A DNA stretch of 64,000 nt from Chondrus crispus (lineage: Eukaryota > Rhodophyta > Florideophyceae > Gigartinales > Gigartinaceae): NCBI RefSeq assembly GCF_000350225.1, contig NW_005178995.1, positions 1 to 64,000 of the forward strand, written 5' to 3'. This document shows, one piece after another, positions 19,246-29,476 of this stretch; the stretch's first letter is position 1; each line of letters starts with the position of its first letter. Below the pieces are notes generated by a model. That model worked only from the letters and a program-made list of their open reading frames with translations. It did no database searches and was not told the origin of the DNA. Made by a program: the position numbers and the translations under genes.

Positions 19246-21177
19246 ATGCTTCCTTCTCCATCGGAACACTCGGACGATAGTGCCACCCGTAGACGTCCGG
19301 GTGTTGGCTTTCCTCGCAAGTTCGAAGTGCCCCGGGGTCTTCCTTCCATACCTCGTCTACCCCCTGTTACCATCCCTGCAGAGCCGGCCTTCCATCCGGG
19401 CTACCATTCCTCTTGGGTAGCCCGCCGTCATCCTTCGCTCGAGGAGCTGCAGAAAAAAACCATGCGTGATAACGCAGCCCTGTTTGCTTCTGCTCAATGG
19501 TTCTCCTCTGTGGGCGTCCGCGACCTCGACGGCATCAAAAATAATTTCGCCGATGATGCGGGCATGTTGCCCGGAAACCTCCCTTTGCAGGCCATTCACA
19601 CCTTTGACTGGCGCGCCCGCATCGCTATACCCACCTCCATCCTACGTCACTCCTCCCCGCGCGGTCGCTCCTCCTTATCCCTGCGCTTCATGGACGCTGT
19701 GCTCACTCGGATCGAGATTCCTATGGCCGACGCCCTCATACCTTCATGTTACCACTGCGACACTTGGCAGTGTCGTACGGAGGGGGAACGGCTCTACCTC
19801 GACAACCTCATCGACTGCACCTACGGTGACCCCGTGTCCGAGGCGGACCGACTGTGGCGCAACCGACGCACCGTCACGACCGACGCCATGTTTTGGACCC
19901 AAGCCATTCTTCCCACAAACTTTCGCCATACGAAGCGCGGCAGTATTTTCTCTTTCCAAAATACTGTACGCTTTGAACGTCGGGTCCGATCCGACACTGG
20001 GTACTTCGTGGCGTACCAGATGATTGAGGCTCGAGAAATTTCCAGACAGCACTACACCAATCGATACCAACGAACCCCGTCCTGGTGGAGTCAATACGAG
20101 GTATGTCAGGGTTTCTGGGCTGAGTTAGGCCCCATCCTCACATATTACGGCAGTCATTTACGCGATCCGCAGCACGGGCTGTGGACTGTGTTTCTCACGG
20201 AGTGGTGCGTGAAAGTCGCCGCCACCCTTCTGTGGGAAGTTTTCGACTGTTGGCGCCTGTGGCACCTCCCTTCGAAACTCCGCGAACAGATGCGTCTCCT
20301 CGATTTTTCTGTCCCCCTTGGCGGGTCCGATGTGGACCGTGAAGTGCACGCCCTCCTCGATATGATCGAGACCGTAGCGTGGGATTGCGTTCCTCCACAA
20401 AATTCGTCTCGGTCCTTTTCACGCCAACGACCCTCTTTTTCCCCTGGTAGAAATCATCCAGCTGCCGGCAACTTCGTGTGGATCAACCCCTGGTCCTCCT
20501 CCCTCTGTTCTGCCTGGGAGGCCCAGATGAGCCGCCGTTTCGGAAATCAACCACCAACCCCCAACGCAATCACTGTGGTGAACGCGGATCCTCGAGAGCC
20601 TGAGATGTGCTCTCGACCTTCGGCCCCAACTTCCCCTCTCCCTACACCGGTCCGTCCCTCCGCGCCTGAGGCCCCAGTGTGCGTCGTACTTCCTTCCACG
20701 AGCTCGGCGGAAACTTTGTCGCTTCGAGTCGTGTCTTCCTCCGACGTGAATCCAACCTCACTTCCTGCTTCCCCTTCACGCGAGGGACAGCTCATCACTC
20801 CCGCCCCTACTTTGCCATTGCCGTCATGCACGGCACCCGTGGGCTTGACCCGCCCTCAGGCTCTTCCGCGCGCCGAGATTCCTCCTGCGAGCTGCTCGAC
20901 GGGAACCATTTCAATCCAGGAAGCCCCTCCGTCGTCCGGGGATCCGACCCCACGTCCAGCTCTCCCTTCACCTGAGGGTCCGCTCCTCGCCCCTACCTCG
21001 GGCCCTCCATCATCTACAATTCCCAAAGAAAACACCTCTGCTGCCGCCGTTTACCATCGCCTTCTCATGGCTCATGGTGTGGAGGGAGAAGCTCTCCAGG
21101 GGGCGTCCCTCGACGACTTGCGAGTTCTAGCTCGGCTTGTCACCTCCCTTCCAAAGGGAAAATCCCTTGGGGCATAG
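19246..21177 (+). CDS. antisense ORF of copy A (unknown conserved protein)
   Basis: 643 aa from an ATG, on the strand opposite to gag-pol, starting 125 bp inside the 3' LTR. It aligns along its length with the copy-B ORF at 50505-52169: shared blocks include GLPSIPRLPP, PLQAI, WRARIAIP, LIPSCYHCDTW / LIPPSFGCDTW, DTGYFVAYQM, EVCQGFWAELGPILTY and a C-terminal GEALQGASLDDLRVLARL. A Pro/Ser-rich linker (about 450-600) is longer here than in B. No signal peptide, membrane segment, zinc knuckle or protease motif is visible, so it does not look like env. Function unknown. The reading frame is intact although gag-pol of this copy is damaged. Confidence 0.85.
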   Translation: MLPSPSEHSDDSATRRRPGVGFPRKFEVPRGLPSIPRLPPVTIPAEPAFHPGYHSSWVARRHPSLEELQKKTMRDNAALFASAQWFSSVGVRDLDGIKNNFADDAGMLPGNLPLQAIHTFDWRARIAIPTSILRHSSPRGRSSLSLRFMDAVLTRIEIPMADALIPSCYHCDTWQCRTEGERLYLDNLIDCTYGDPVSEADRLWRNRRTVTTDAMFWTQAILPTNFRHTKRGSIFSFQNTVRFERRVRSDTGYFVAYQMIEAREISRQHYTNRYQRTPSWWSQYEVCQGFWAELGPILTYYGSHLRDPQHGLWTVFLTEWCVKVAATLLWEVFDCWRLWHLPSKLREQMRLLDFSVPLGGSDVDREVHALLDMIETVAWDCVPPQNSSRSFSRQRPSFSPGRNHPAAGNFVWINPWSSSLCSAWEAQMSRRFGNQPPTPNAITVVNADPREPEMCSRPSAPTSPLPTPVRPSAPEAPVCVVLPSTSSAETLSLRVVSSSDVNPTSLPASPSREGQLITPAPTLPLPSCTAPVGLTRPQALPRAEIPPASCSTGTISIQEAPPSSGDPTPRPALPSPEGPLLAPTSGPPSSTIPKENTSAAAVYHRLLMAHGVEGEALQGASLDDLRVLARLVTSLPKGKSLGA

Positions 21178-24100
21178 TCTCGTTGAAACTGCAGCCACAG
21201 CACTCCCTTGCGACTTGTCCTTCTTTTCCCATCCTGTCCGCATGATAGTCGACTAGCGACTTTATCGTACGACCTTTGGGCGATAAAAAGAACCCACCTG
21301 CAAATCCCCCGTTATTTCCAACTTCCTCCTCTTTTTTTTTTCTGCGTACCGTCACTGCGGTCGTACCCCTCTTTTCACCAACTTCCTCCTCTTTTGCACT
21401 TTCAATTCTCCCTTTCCTGATTCCCCAATGTTTCCTTCTCTTCACTCCCTCCTCTTTATCCTTGGCAATTTTCCCCCCACTTTTCATGCGCCCTTTTTAC
21501 CTCTTCAGATTCCTCGCTTACCTCCTCTTTTCCCTGTTCGGGCGTACTGTAGCCGACGGCTGTCCTCAATCTCCATCGAGCGGGCAGGAAATACCTGAGA
21601 AGTTGTGAAAGGATATGTGTTGGTTGACGCGCCGACCCGCAAAAATCTTAAAACAAAGTTTCTCCGTTTGGCCTCAAACGCCAGAACCGTCATTGCGATA
21701 GAATCCCCGTTCTCACTAGGAGTTCTCTTTCAGTCGACGCCACTCTTCCCCGTGGCCGTCGATCCAACTTCCGCCTGGCGCTATCCATAACGTGAGGACA
21801 CACGCCGCGCTACGTTGTTCTCCGACCCTTATTATCTCCTCCTTGGCTCGCCATGAACGGCGAGGAACCCACGACGGATGCGCCTCGTCTCGTGATCGGG
21901 AAAGGGCCTCTTCCCGTTCAAACATCCAAATGAAATTGATATCAGGTAACGCCACTATCGGCGTATCGGTGGCGAGGGAGCTGGAGCATCATTCTACAGC
22001 CGTGTCTTTGAGGAAAAAGGATCATGAGAATTTGGTAGCCTTAGAAAAGTCATCGTCCTCGTCAGTGCCAATCGCAACTTCTTCGCTCTGGTCGCGGGGT
22101 ACTGCGTCTTCGTTTGAAGACTTGACAAGTGACGCGCTCTTTCTCAATCGGGTGCTTCGCTGTCTCCACCCTTGTAGCTATCCGTCATTTTCACGGGCAC
22201 CCCCTTAGAAACAGACTTTTCGAACAATTTGGAGTGGACGTGCAGCGGTGGAAAATGTCCAGTTGTCGCTTTCCCTTGGGAAAAGACCTCACTCGTTTCT
22301 TTCACGGCGGTCTCCGGTGATTACACCGCCTTCCCCGAATAAAATCCCTTGATGCTCCCAGGTCGTCTGCTCTTTCCCTCGCGTGGGCTTCCACAAAATC
22401 CACACAATCCGCTCTCTCCCACGTTGCTACTCCACGCTCGGCGCCCTCTCACGCTTCACCAACTCGTCATGCGATCTCCTCTCAGCCCCTATCGCTTCGG
22501 TCAGACAAGAAATGTCCATCGGCATCAGGGATCATATTGGGCCTATGCGACGCGTCGATCTTGATCCCGCCAGCAGTTGCCCTGTAAAAAGTTCCTTGAA
22601 CCAGCCTTTCGTCAGCAGTTTCAAGTGTGGCGGTTGGCGTCGTGTCGCGGAGTCGGGTTTCACCGTCAAATAAAAATTGTACATTGACTAGTTTTCTCCG
22701 TCGGGGTGAAGAAGCGGATGAACCTTCTATGCGAGTGCGCGTGACTAGTTTTGCGCAGTCGTCCCCGATTTGTAGACAACGGCTCACGTTCCCTCATTTC
22801 TGCTTCCTGATTTGGCATCCCCCATCTTGCGCCTTCTCGTCCTTGGTAACACTAGAGCAGCTTGTCCTTCCTCTCGATTCGATACACGCGTAATAAATTA
22901 ATTACGTTCGACGCGGCGCCTTTCTTCCTCGATCCGGCATCGCCTGGTCCGGATAACACGATTTTTTCTTCGCTTCCCGCGGTGCGGGGTTGGATCTCAG
23001 CTTCGCATGAGTCGTAAGATTACCTAGACAAAAACAAATTAAAGAAAACAAACGAAAACGAAACGGTACACCGAAGTGCGGTACAACAACAAGAAGTGAG
23101 TGAGGAGGTTACGGTGTCAATAAATCCTTGATGAGGGCGTGATACAACACAGTACGGCAACACAGCGTCGCTATTGATCGGGAGTGGTGCGGGCAAGTGA
23201 CGGTGTTCACGATCCGATTGCGTGTCCCTTCGAGGGCGTGCAGTTTTAACTTCGACGAAGTTTTGGGGTTCGCTTTCCGGCGTTGTGTCAGGCGTTATGT
23301 TCTGCGAACAGTCCCCTCGGCGTCGCGACACGTGTCCATTAAATTTGATTAAAAATCCCGATGATTTGTCGTGTTCCATTTTGACTTCACAGAATTTGTC
23401 CGTCTGTCTCCCCTTGGGAGTACAGTGCCTCTGAATTCTCATCGTGAACCCGCTCTGTTGAGGGCAGTATGCCGATCTCCGTTTGCGAGTTGACTACCTT
23501 TCTTCTGACCGTGCTTCCGCGTCGAACCAAAACGGAAGTCACCCTGACCATGTGCATCTCCTTACGACGACCAATAAAAATCCTCCGCTACGAGCAGCGG
23601 TGTTCCTCACCATCCTGTGAATTGCTCTTGAGAGCTTGACCGGCGATGTCGCATCTCGCATCATCCACTTCCTCTCGATCCGCCTCGCTAACTTGCTCAC
23701 GCACATCAACTGGATCTTTTCCACACCTTCTCTCGCGGCTCGAAGGTAACCCACTCGTCTGTCTGACACAGCCCCTTATCCCTTAGGGAGTACAGTCAAA
23801 TGCTCTACCGATTGAGTTACCGGGAGCACTCTTGTAGGGTACTTGCGGCTATATGAGTCGTGACTCTTACATCATCTATGATAATCTGACACACCCTCTT
23901 CAGAACCACGCTTGTGCCTTCACTTACACTCTTCCGAATGCGTTCCGCTCCCTCCCATCTGACGCCGTCTGGTTGCCACCAGACAATTCCTTAATTACGC
24001 ACAGTCTGTCGTGCTCGGTCACTCGTAGAGCACGCTTCTTTCTCGGCTCGACACGCAGCGTATTTAATTAATTACGACCGACAGCTAGCAATTCCTTCTC

Positions 24101-24991
24101 GATCGTAACCGTCCGGCTTATTCACACGAAACCGGTACGCTTGCTCTTGCGACGTCGTCGCCCGCGGTGCGAAGGTCTTGCTCCCTGCGTCACATAAAAA
24201 GTGAAAATGAACAAAACAAAAACGAAACGAAACAGAACAGTGTGAAAACAAAAAATGACGGAAGTGGGTTACTGTGGTAACCGGTAAATAGGTCGCTCGC
24301 AATATGCGCGTCCGTGCCAGTTCTTGCTGATCCAACTCAGCAATAGTTTCCCTCGATAAGGCCGTCGATCCTGGCAGAGTACGGGTTACCAAGCGGGTTT
24401 TTGACACAGTATCGCCGTGGGCATGTGTCTCCGGTGGTCTCCGATCTTAGCAGGTAGAGGGCGAACGTTCCCTTACTTGGGAATGTGACGGTGCATGTGG
24501 GCATCTCTTTCAGCTCTTCGATCAGGGTCAGATCGCGACTTAGCCTCCGCACGGTTTTGGCCTGCGTGCCGCAACAACTAAAAAATATTCTTTTTGATTA
24601 AATAATCTTCCACGAGGGCGGACCGCTGATCCCGATTGTCATTTCACATGCATCCGTCGATTTCGTGTGCGTATTTTCCGGGGGGCTCCTTGCCTCATCC
24701 GGACATACAGTCTCACTTCCATTCCTTGATAACGCGTCGCGCGTCCTTTCTTCCTTCTGGAGGGGCCCCGGGGGCTACCTACCTTGCTTCCTCTGCTCTC
24801 ACTTTCCTCATCCGCAAAATCAGCGAATTCGTTTCTCCCTCGAATTTCTGACTTCTCTGTTCGTCCTAACCTACTAGTTCTATTTGCCATGGTTATCCCG
24901 GTTGTGCGTGCGACGCCTGCGTGGGTAAGGGTAGCCTTTTCCTTCGGAAATATGTGACTACCGCGCTGCGGGGGATCTGCTCAATAGGTTC
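21178..24991 (-). other. low-coding 3' region of copy A between pol and antisense ORF
   Basis: 3.8 kb without a long frame. Holds a CT-rich block (purine-rich on the element strand) at 21295-21345, conserved in copy B; a tRNA-like D-arm near 23801-23820 (minus); several T-rich tracts ending in CAG or TAG on the minus strand that look like splice acceptors (near 23030 and 24175); and a short frame at 24639-24890 (minus) whose SRLGRTEKSEIR matches copy B just after pol. Confidence 0.6.
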
Positions 24992-27900
24992 TCACGTTGC
25001 GTCCTCGATGGTATACCCATACCACCTCACTTTGAAAATTAATTTCTCCCCGTCGTAGCCGTGGTCCACGATCTTGTCGATCACATACTCCTGACTCTCG
25101 GTTCCTTCTTCCTGCGTGTCCAACTGTCCTTCCCCTTTCCGAAGATCTTCCGACTCATCCTCTTCTCTGGACTTTCCAAACTCGCGTAGGTCTGGAGGTG
25201 TCTCCGTTGTCGGCGTTCGACCAACTAAATTATCCTGGTCCCCCGTCGTAGGCGCACGGGTGTGAGGACGTTCCCCGTCCTCCATTACCTCTCCTTCTTC
25301 GTTTAGCTCCGGCTCTCGCAGGAACTGTAGCGCTTGCCGTAGGCCAGTTATCGGCGCATAGTCCATCGGGCTTGGGGCTAACTCCACCCTGTCTCGCGAT
25401 ACGCGTTCCTCCTGACCGCCAATGGCAATGACTACCGCATGTTGATCCGATCTTCGCACCTGATAAGGTCCTGTGGCGACTTGTGCCAGCTTGTGTTTCG
25501 GTTCGCTAGCCGTGCCCTGCTCCTTCCGGAGGAACACGTAGGACCCCGGCGGGATCTCATATTGCGGTTTGCGAAGGCGTGCGTCGAAATTTCGCTTGTA
25601 CCGGGCTTGTTCCTTTCGCAAACTCCTATCAGCGCCTTTCATCAGGCTTTCCAACCACGACTGCCATTTCAGGTAGTACGCTCGATTCGAGCTAAATTCT
25701 TCCAAACTTGGCTGTGCTTGTAACGCAATGCTTCTCGGCGCCCGAGCCAACACCAGCTCGAAGGGCGCGATATTCGTAGTTCGATGAACTTGCGTGTTGT
25801 ATGCGAACGTCACAGCGTCGCTAAATAGGTCCCAGTCCTTGGGATGCTCTCCAACGTATTTTCGCAACGCGGAAGTCAGCGTGCGGTTAAACCTCTCAAC
25901 TTGGCCGTTGGCTTGCGGGTGGTACGTAGTCGTAAACACATTGCGTATGCCGAGAATTCGGCAGACATTCTGAAAGAACCGGGCCGTGAACTGTGTTCCA
26001 TTGTCGGACAGCAGCTTGACCGGCGGTCCGTACACGAATACCCAATGGTGAACGAAGGCTTGTGCGATGTGCGCAGCTGATATCTTCTTCAACGGTACGG
26101 TTCGTACCAGTTTCGAGTATCGATCGCTGATCACGAGAATGTACCGATTTCCTCGTTTAGTTGTAATTAGCTCGCCGAGGATGTCGATGGCGACAAACTC
26201 CAGCGGAGCTTTGGGCGTGAACAGCTTCATTTCCTTCGTGTTTCTTCTTAACTTCACCCTCTCCCGCGCGCATGCGGCGCAATTCTTCGCGACTGCATAG
26301 CAGTCTAGGGCCATCGTAGGCCAATAAAAATATCTTCTCAAAGTCTTGTAAAGTTTCCTGCCTCCCGGGTGGCCTGCCAATTTTGCGTAGTGGCTCAACC
26401 CTAGGACGCGGTCCCTTAACGATTGTGGTATCACCACTTGTACAAACTCCGCCGCGGTACGGCATAGAGTTCCTTCGAGTTCCTCGGTTTCCATGCTGAA
26501 TGTTCTCACGTTTCCGGCGTCCATTTCTTCCTTGATGCGATTGCAGAAGGGGTCGACGGCTTGCTCGCGAATGAGCTCCTCCGGAGTGACAGCTTGGAAT
26601 TGATCGAGGCGATCAGGGGCGGTCCCCCCCTCAAGAGGGAGGATGTCGTCTATCGCGTCAAAAGTTTCCTCGTTCTCCACTGTATCCTCGGCCGGTTCGG
26701 CCATAAAGCATGGGATTTCGTCGTCGATTTCGTCGACGGTTTCTCCTGCGGTCCGTAATCTTGACAGGGCATCAGCTTGACTGTTCGCCTTGCCCTTCTT
26801 GTACTTGATTTCGAAATCGAATTCCGAGAGGCGGAGCCTCCATCGGATTAATCTCCCGCTGGGGTCGGTTACGTTCATCAACCACCTCAATGAGGCATGG
26901 TCGGTATGCACAATGAAGTGCTCGTCATATAGATATGGTCTTAAAGTCTGTACGGTCCAAATTACCCCTAGACATTCTTTTTCTGATACAGAATAGTTTC
27001 TCTCGGCTGCGGCTAACGTTCTTGAAAAGAACCCGATGGGTTTGCGTTGCGCATCCGGGTGTGTCTGAAATAGTGCAGCGCCTATTTGGTAGTCGCTTGC
27101 ATCGGTATCTACCGAGTAGGGTAGGTCCTTCTTCGGCAGCGCCAACACCGGCGGTGCCAAGATGGCGTCCTTGAGCTTATGAAAAGCCTTCTAGCACGGT
27201 TCGTCGAATCCTTCCAACTGGACCGGTTGTCCCTTCTTCAACAGTTGATTGAGCAGATGCGCGATTTTCGCATAATGCGGAACGAATCTGCGGTAGACAT
27301 TACAAAGTCCCAAGAAGCTCCTGAGCTGGGTCTGCGTTTGAGGGTACCTCACTTGTTCCAATGCGACGGTTCGCGCAGCGTCCACTTCCAATGTACCTGG
27401 CCGAATGACATGGCCCAGATACTTGCTCTTTTCGACGAAAAATTCACACTTGCGAAGCTTGAGCTTCACACCTGCCTTCTCCAATACAGAAAGTATCTCA
27501 TCCACGTGCACGATGTGCTCCTCCCACGACTTGCTAAAAATTATTATGTCGTCCAGATACACCAAGCAGCACTTCCAACGGAACGGAGAGAGCAGGATAT
27601 CCATTGCTCTCTGAAACGTCGCTGGCGCGTTAGTTAGCCCGAAGGGCATTCTTGAGAAGCGATACAGTCCTGAGTGACACGAAAATGCGGTCTTGTCGCG
27701 GTCGCGCTCAGGGATAGGCATCTGCCAATATCCCGAGATCGCGTCCAACGCGGAGAAAACCTTGGTGTCACCAAGCGAGTCCAGGCACTCATCCATGCGC
27801 GGTAAGGGGTACGTGTCCTTCACCGTCACTGCGTTCAGCCTGCGGTAGTCTACGCAAAAACGCATTGACCCATCCGGCTTGGGCACCAGCAACACGGGCG

Positions 27901-28084
27901 ACGCCCATTCTGACTGCGCTGGTTCTATCACTCCTGCCTCCAACATCTTCTGCACCTCTGCATCTTCTACTTCGCGGGCTTTAGGCCCGGCCCGATACAG
28001 GGCTTGTGCGATGGGACGAGTCTCGGCGATCAACTCGATCCGATGGACGGTGGTATTAATTTCGCCAAGCGTCCCATCCCACAT
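24992..28084 (-). pseudogene. pol of copy A (RT-RNaseH-integrase-chromodomain), two nonsense codons
   Basis: Starts at ATG (MWDGT) as in copy B. RT is complete (VYLDDIII). A TAG at about 27191-27193 replaces the Lys codon found in B after FDEPC, between RT and RNase H. The frame then continues through RNase H (DTDASDYQIGA), the integrase H-H-C-C finger, D-D-E core (LSDNGTQF, HPQANGQVERFNR) and the chromodomain, where a TGA replaces the Trp codon after EDAT at 24992, removing the last chromodomain residues. Otherwise close to copy B. It would encode polymerase, nuclease and integration functions in the nucleus and particle; as it stands it cannot make the full protein without readthrough. Confidence 0.9.
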
Positions 28085-28090
28085 CCTTGA

Positions 28091-29476
28091 CTACTTCTTC
28101 AACATCCGACGGAACCGCTCGCGCAGCCGGTCCGGCACGTGGCTCAGGTCGAGGTCCTCCAAGTCCGGCGGGGGAGGCTCAATCCGCCGCTCCGGCGTCG
28201 TAGTTGCCGTCGCGGAGAGCCTTTCCTCCCGTTCTCCTGGCTGGTCCTTGCGATCTTGATCCGACGGTTCGCATCTTGCCTCGCCCGTAGGTGTCTTGGT
28301 AGAATTAGGAAAATTTTCCTTCTTCCTTTCTTGAATTCCGAGAACTTCACCAATGGTGGTTTTGCTCTCGAGCGCGGCTCTCGGCTGCGGTAAGAATTCT
28401 GCCACCACTTGGCCTTTTTGTACCCTGATAGGGTACGTCCAAACATTGGCAACGAGTAAACGAAATGGCCTGTCAGGCTCAACCTGAACGACACCATTCG
28501 TGCACGTCAACCCGTGCCTTTCGTACAACGACGAGTACGGCTGAACCACAACCAAGCCCGCCCTCTTCGAGGTGCATTCCACGACGCGTTGCGTCCCTGG
28601 CTCGATAGTTGTGGCTCTTGCCACTTTTACCTTAGGGGAAATTCGCTTCCCCTTTCCATCATTCTCGTCCTCTCCCGCGACGAGATTCTTCTTCCCTCTT
28701 CTCGTCGAGAACCGCCTAACTATCGGAACCTCCGAGAAATCCGCCAACTCAACCGTTTTCTTCCTTGGATAAATTGCTTCCACAAACTGGTCACAGTAGT
28801 CCGCGCCTAGAATTAGCGGGACGGCTAGTTTTTCGCATACAATAAACTCGGCTGCGGCCACAAATTTTCCAAGCCTCACAGGCATTCTAATTGTGCCGAG
28901 AGTCCGGAGTGGCCTGTTGTTCCCGTCGCCAACGTCTTGGGTCGGTCCGTAGGACACTAGAGATTCCATTCCAGCTGGGAGTTCTGATTTTCGCACAAGG
29001 TTTGGTCCCGCGCCGGTGTCTAAAACAGACAACACCCGGCTCATCAATCCAATTGTGGGTCCGATGTCCGCGTACACTTTGTAGTTTTTTCGCGCAAGGA
29101 CCAAAATCTTCTCGGGACACTCCCTTCGCTTAACCCTGTACCAGGGTCTTCGAACTTCTTCCAGCGGATGATCTCGGGCTCGGCTCAAAATTTTCTTGAC
29201 TTGAGCCGGCCCTTTGGGCTTATCCACCAGTCCAACAACCTCCTCCTCGAGGCCTGATTTTTTCTTTAGAGACGGGGAACGGGGCTGAGCCCCGGGCACA
29301 GTACGTCGACCCTGTGCCTCTCGCGACTCATGCGAGATTCCCCTCTCTAGTTTTCCTGCCGTTGCGGGATCCTTCTCACATCCGACGGCGCGGGCCCCGT
29401 GGTGGGCCCTCTGAAGGGTTGGTTCGACCTCGGCGTTGAAGCACTCGGCGTGCTCGCCGTCTGCGAATCGAACCAA
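28091..29476 (-). CDS. aspartic protease ORF of copy A
   Basis: 461 codons with no ATG at the front, overlapping the end of gag by 130 nt in another frame, so expression by -1 frameshift from gag is likely. The protease motif VLDTGAGPNLV is visible, followed by ILGADYCDQF near the second conserved strand. It ends at TAG two codons before the pol ATG, in the same frame. It would cleave Gag and Pol polyproteins during particle maturation. Confidence 0.87.
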   Translation of the reverse strand: MVRFADGEHAECFNAEVEPTLQRAHHGARAVGCEKDPATAGKLERGISHESREAQGRRTVPGAQPRSPSLKKKSGLEEEVVGLVDKPKGPAQVKKILSRARDHPLEEVRRPWYRVKRRECPEKILVLARKNYKVYADIGPTIGLMSRVLSVLDTGAGPNLVRKSELPAGMESLVSYGPTQDVGDGNNRPLRTLGTIRMPVRLGKFVAAAEFIVCEKLAVPLILGADYCDQFVEAIYPRKKTVELADFSEVPIVRRFSTRRGKKNLVAGEDENDGKGKRISPKVKVARATTIEPGTQRVVECTSKRAGLVVVQPYSSLYERHGLTCTNGVVQVEPDRPFRLLVANVWTYPIRVQKGQVVAEFLPQPRAALESKTTIGEVLGIQERKKENFPNSTKTPTGEARCEPSDQDRKDQPGEREERLSATATTTPERRIEPPPPDLEDLDLSHVPDRLRERFRRMLKK

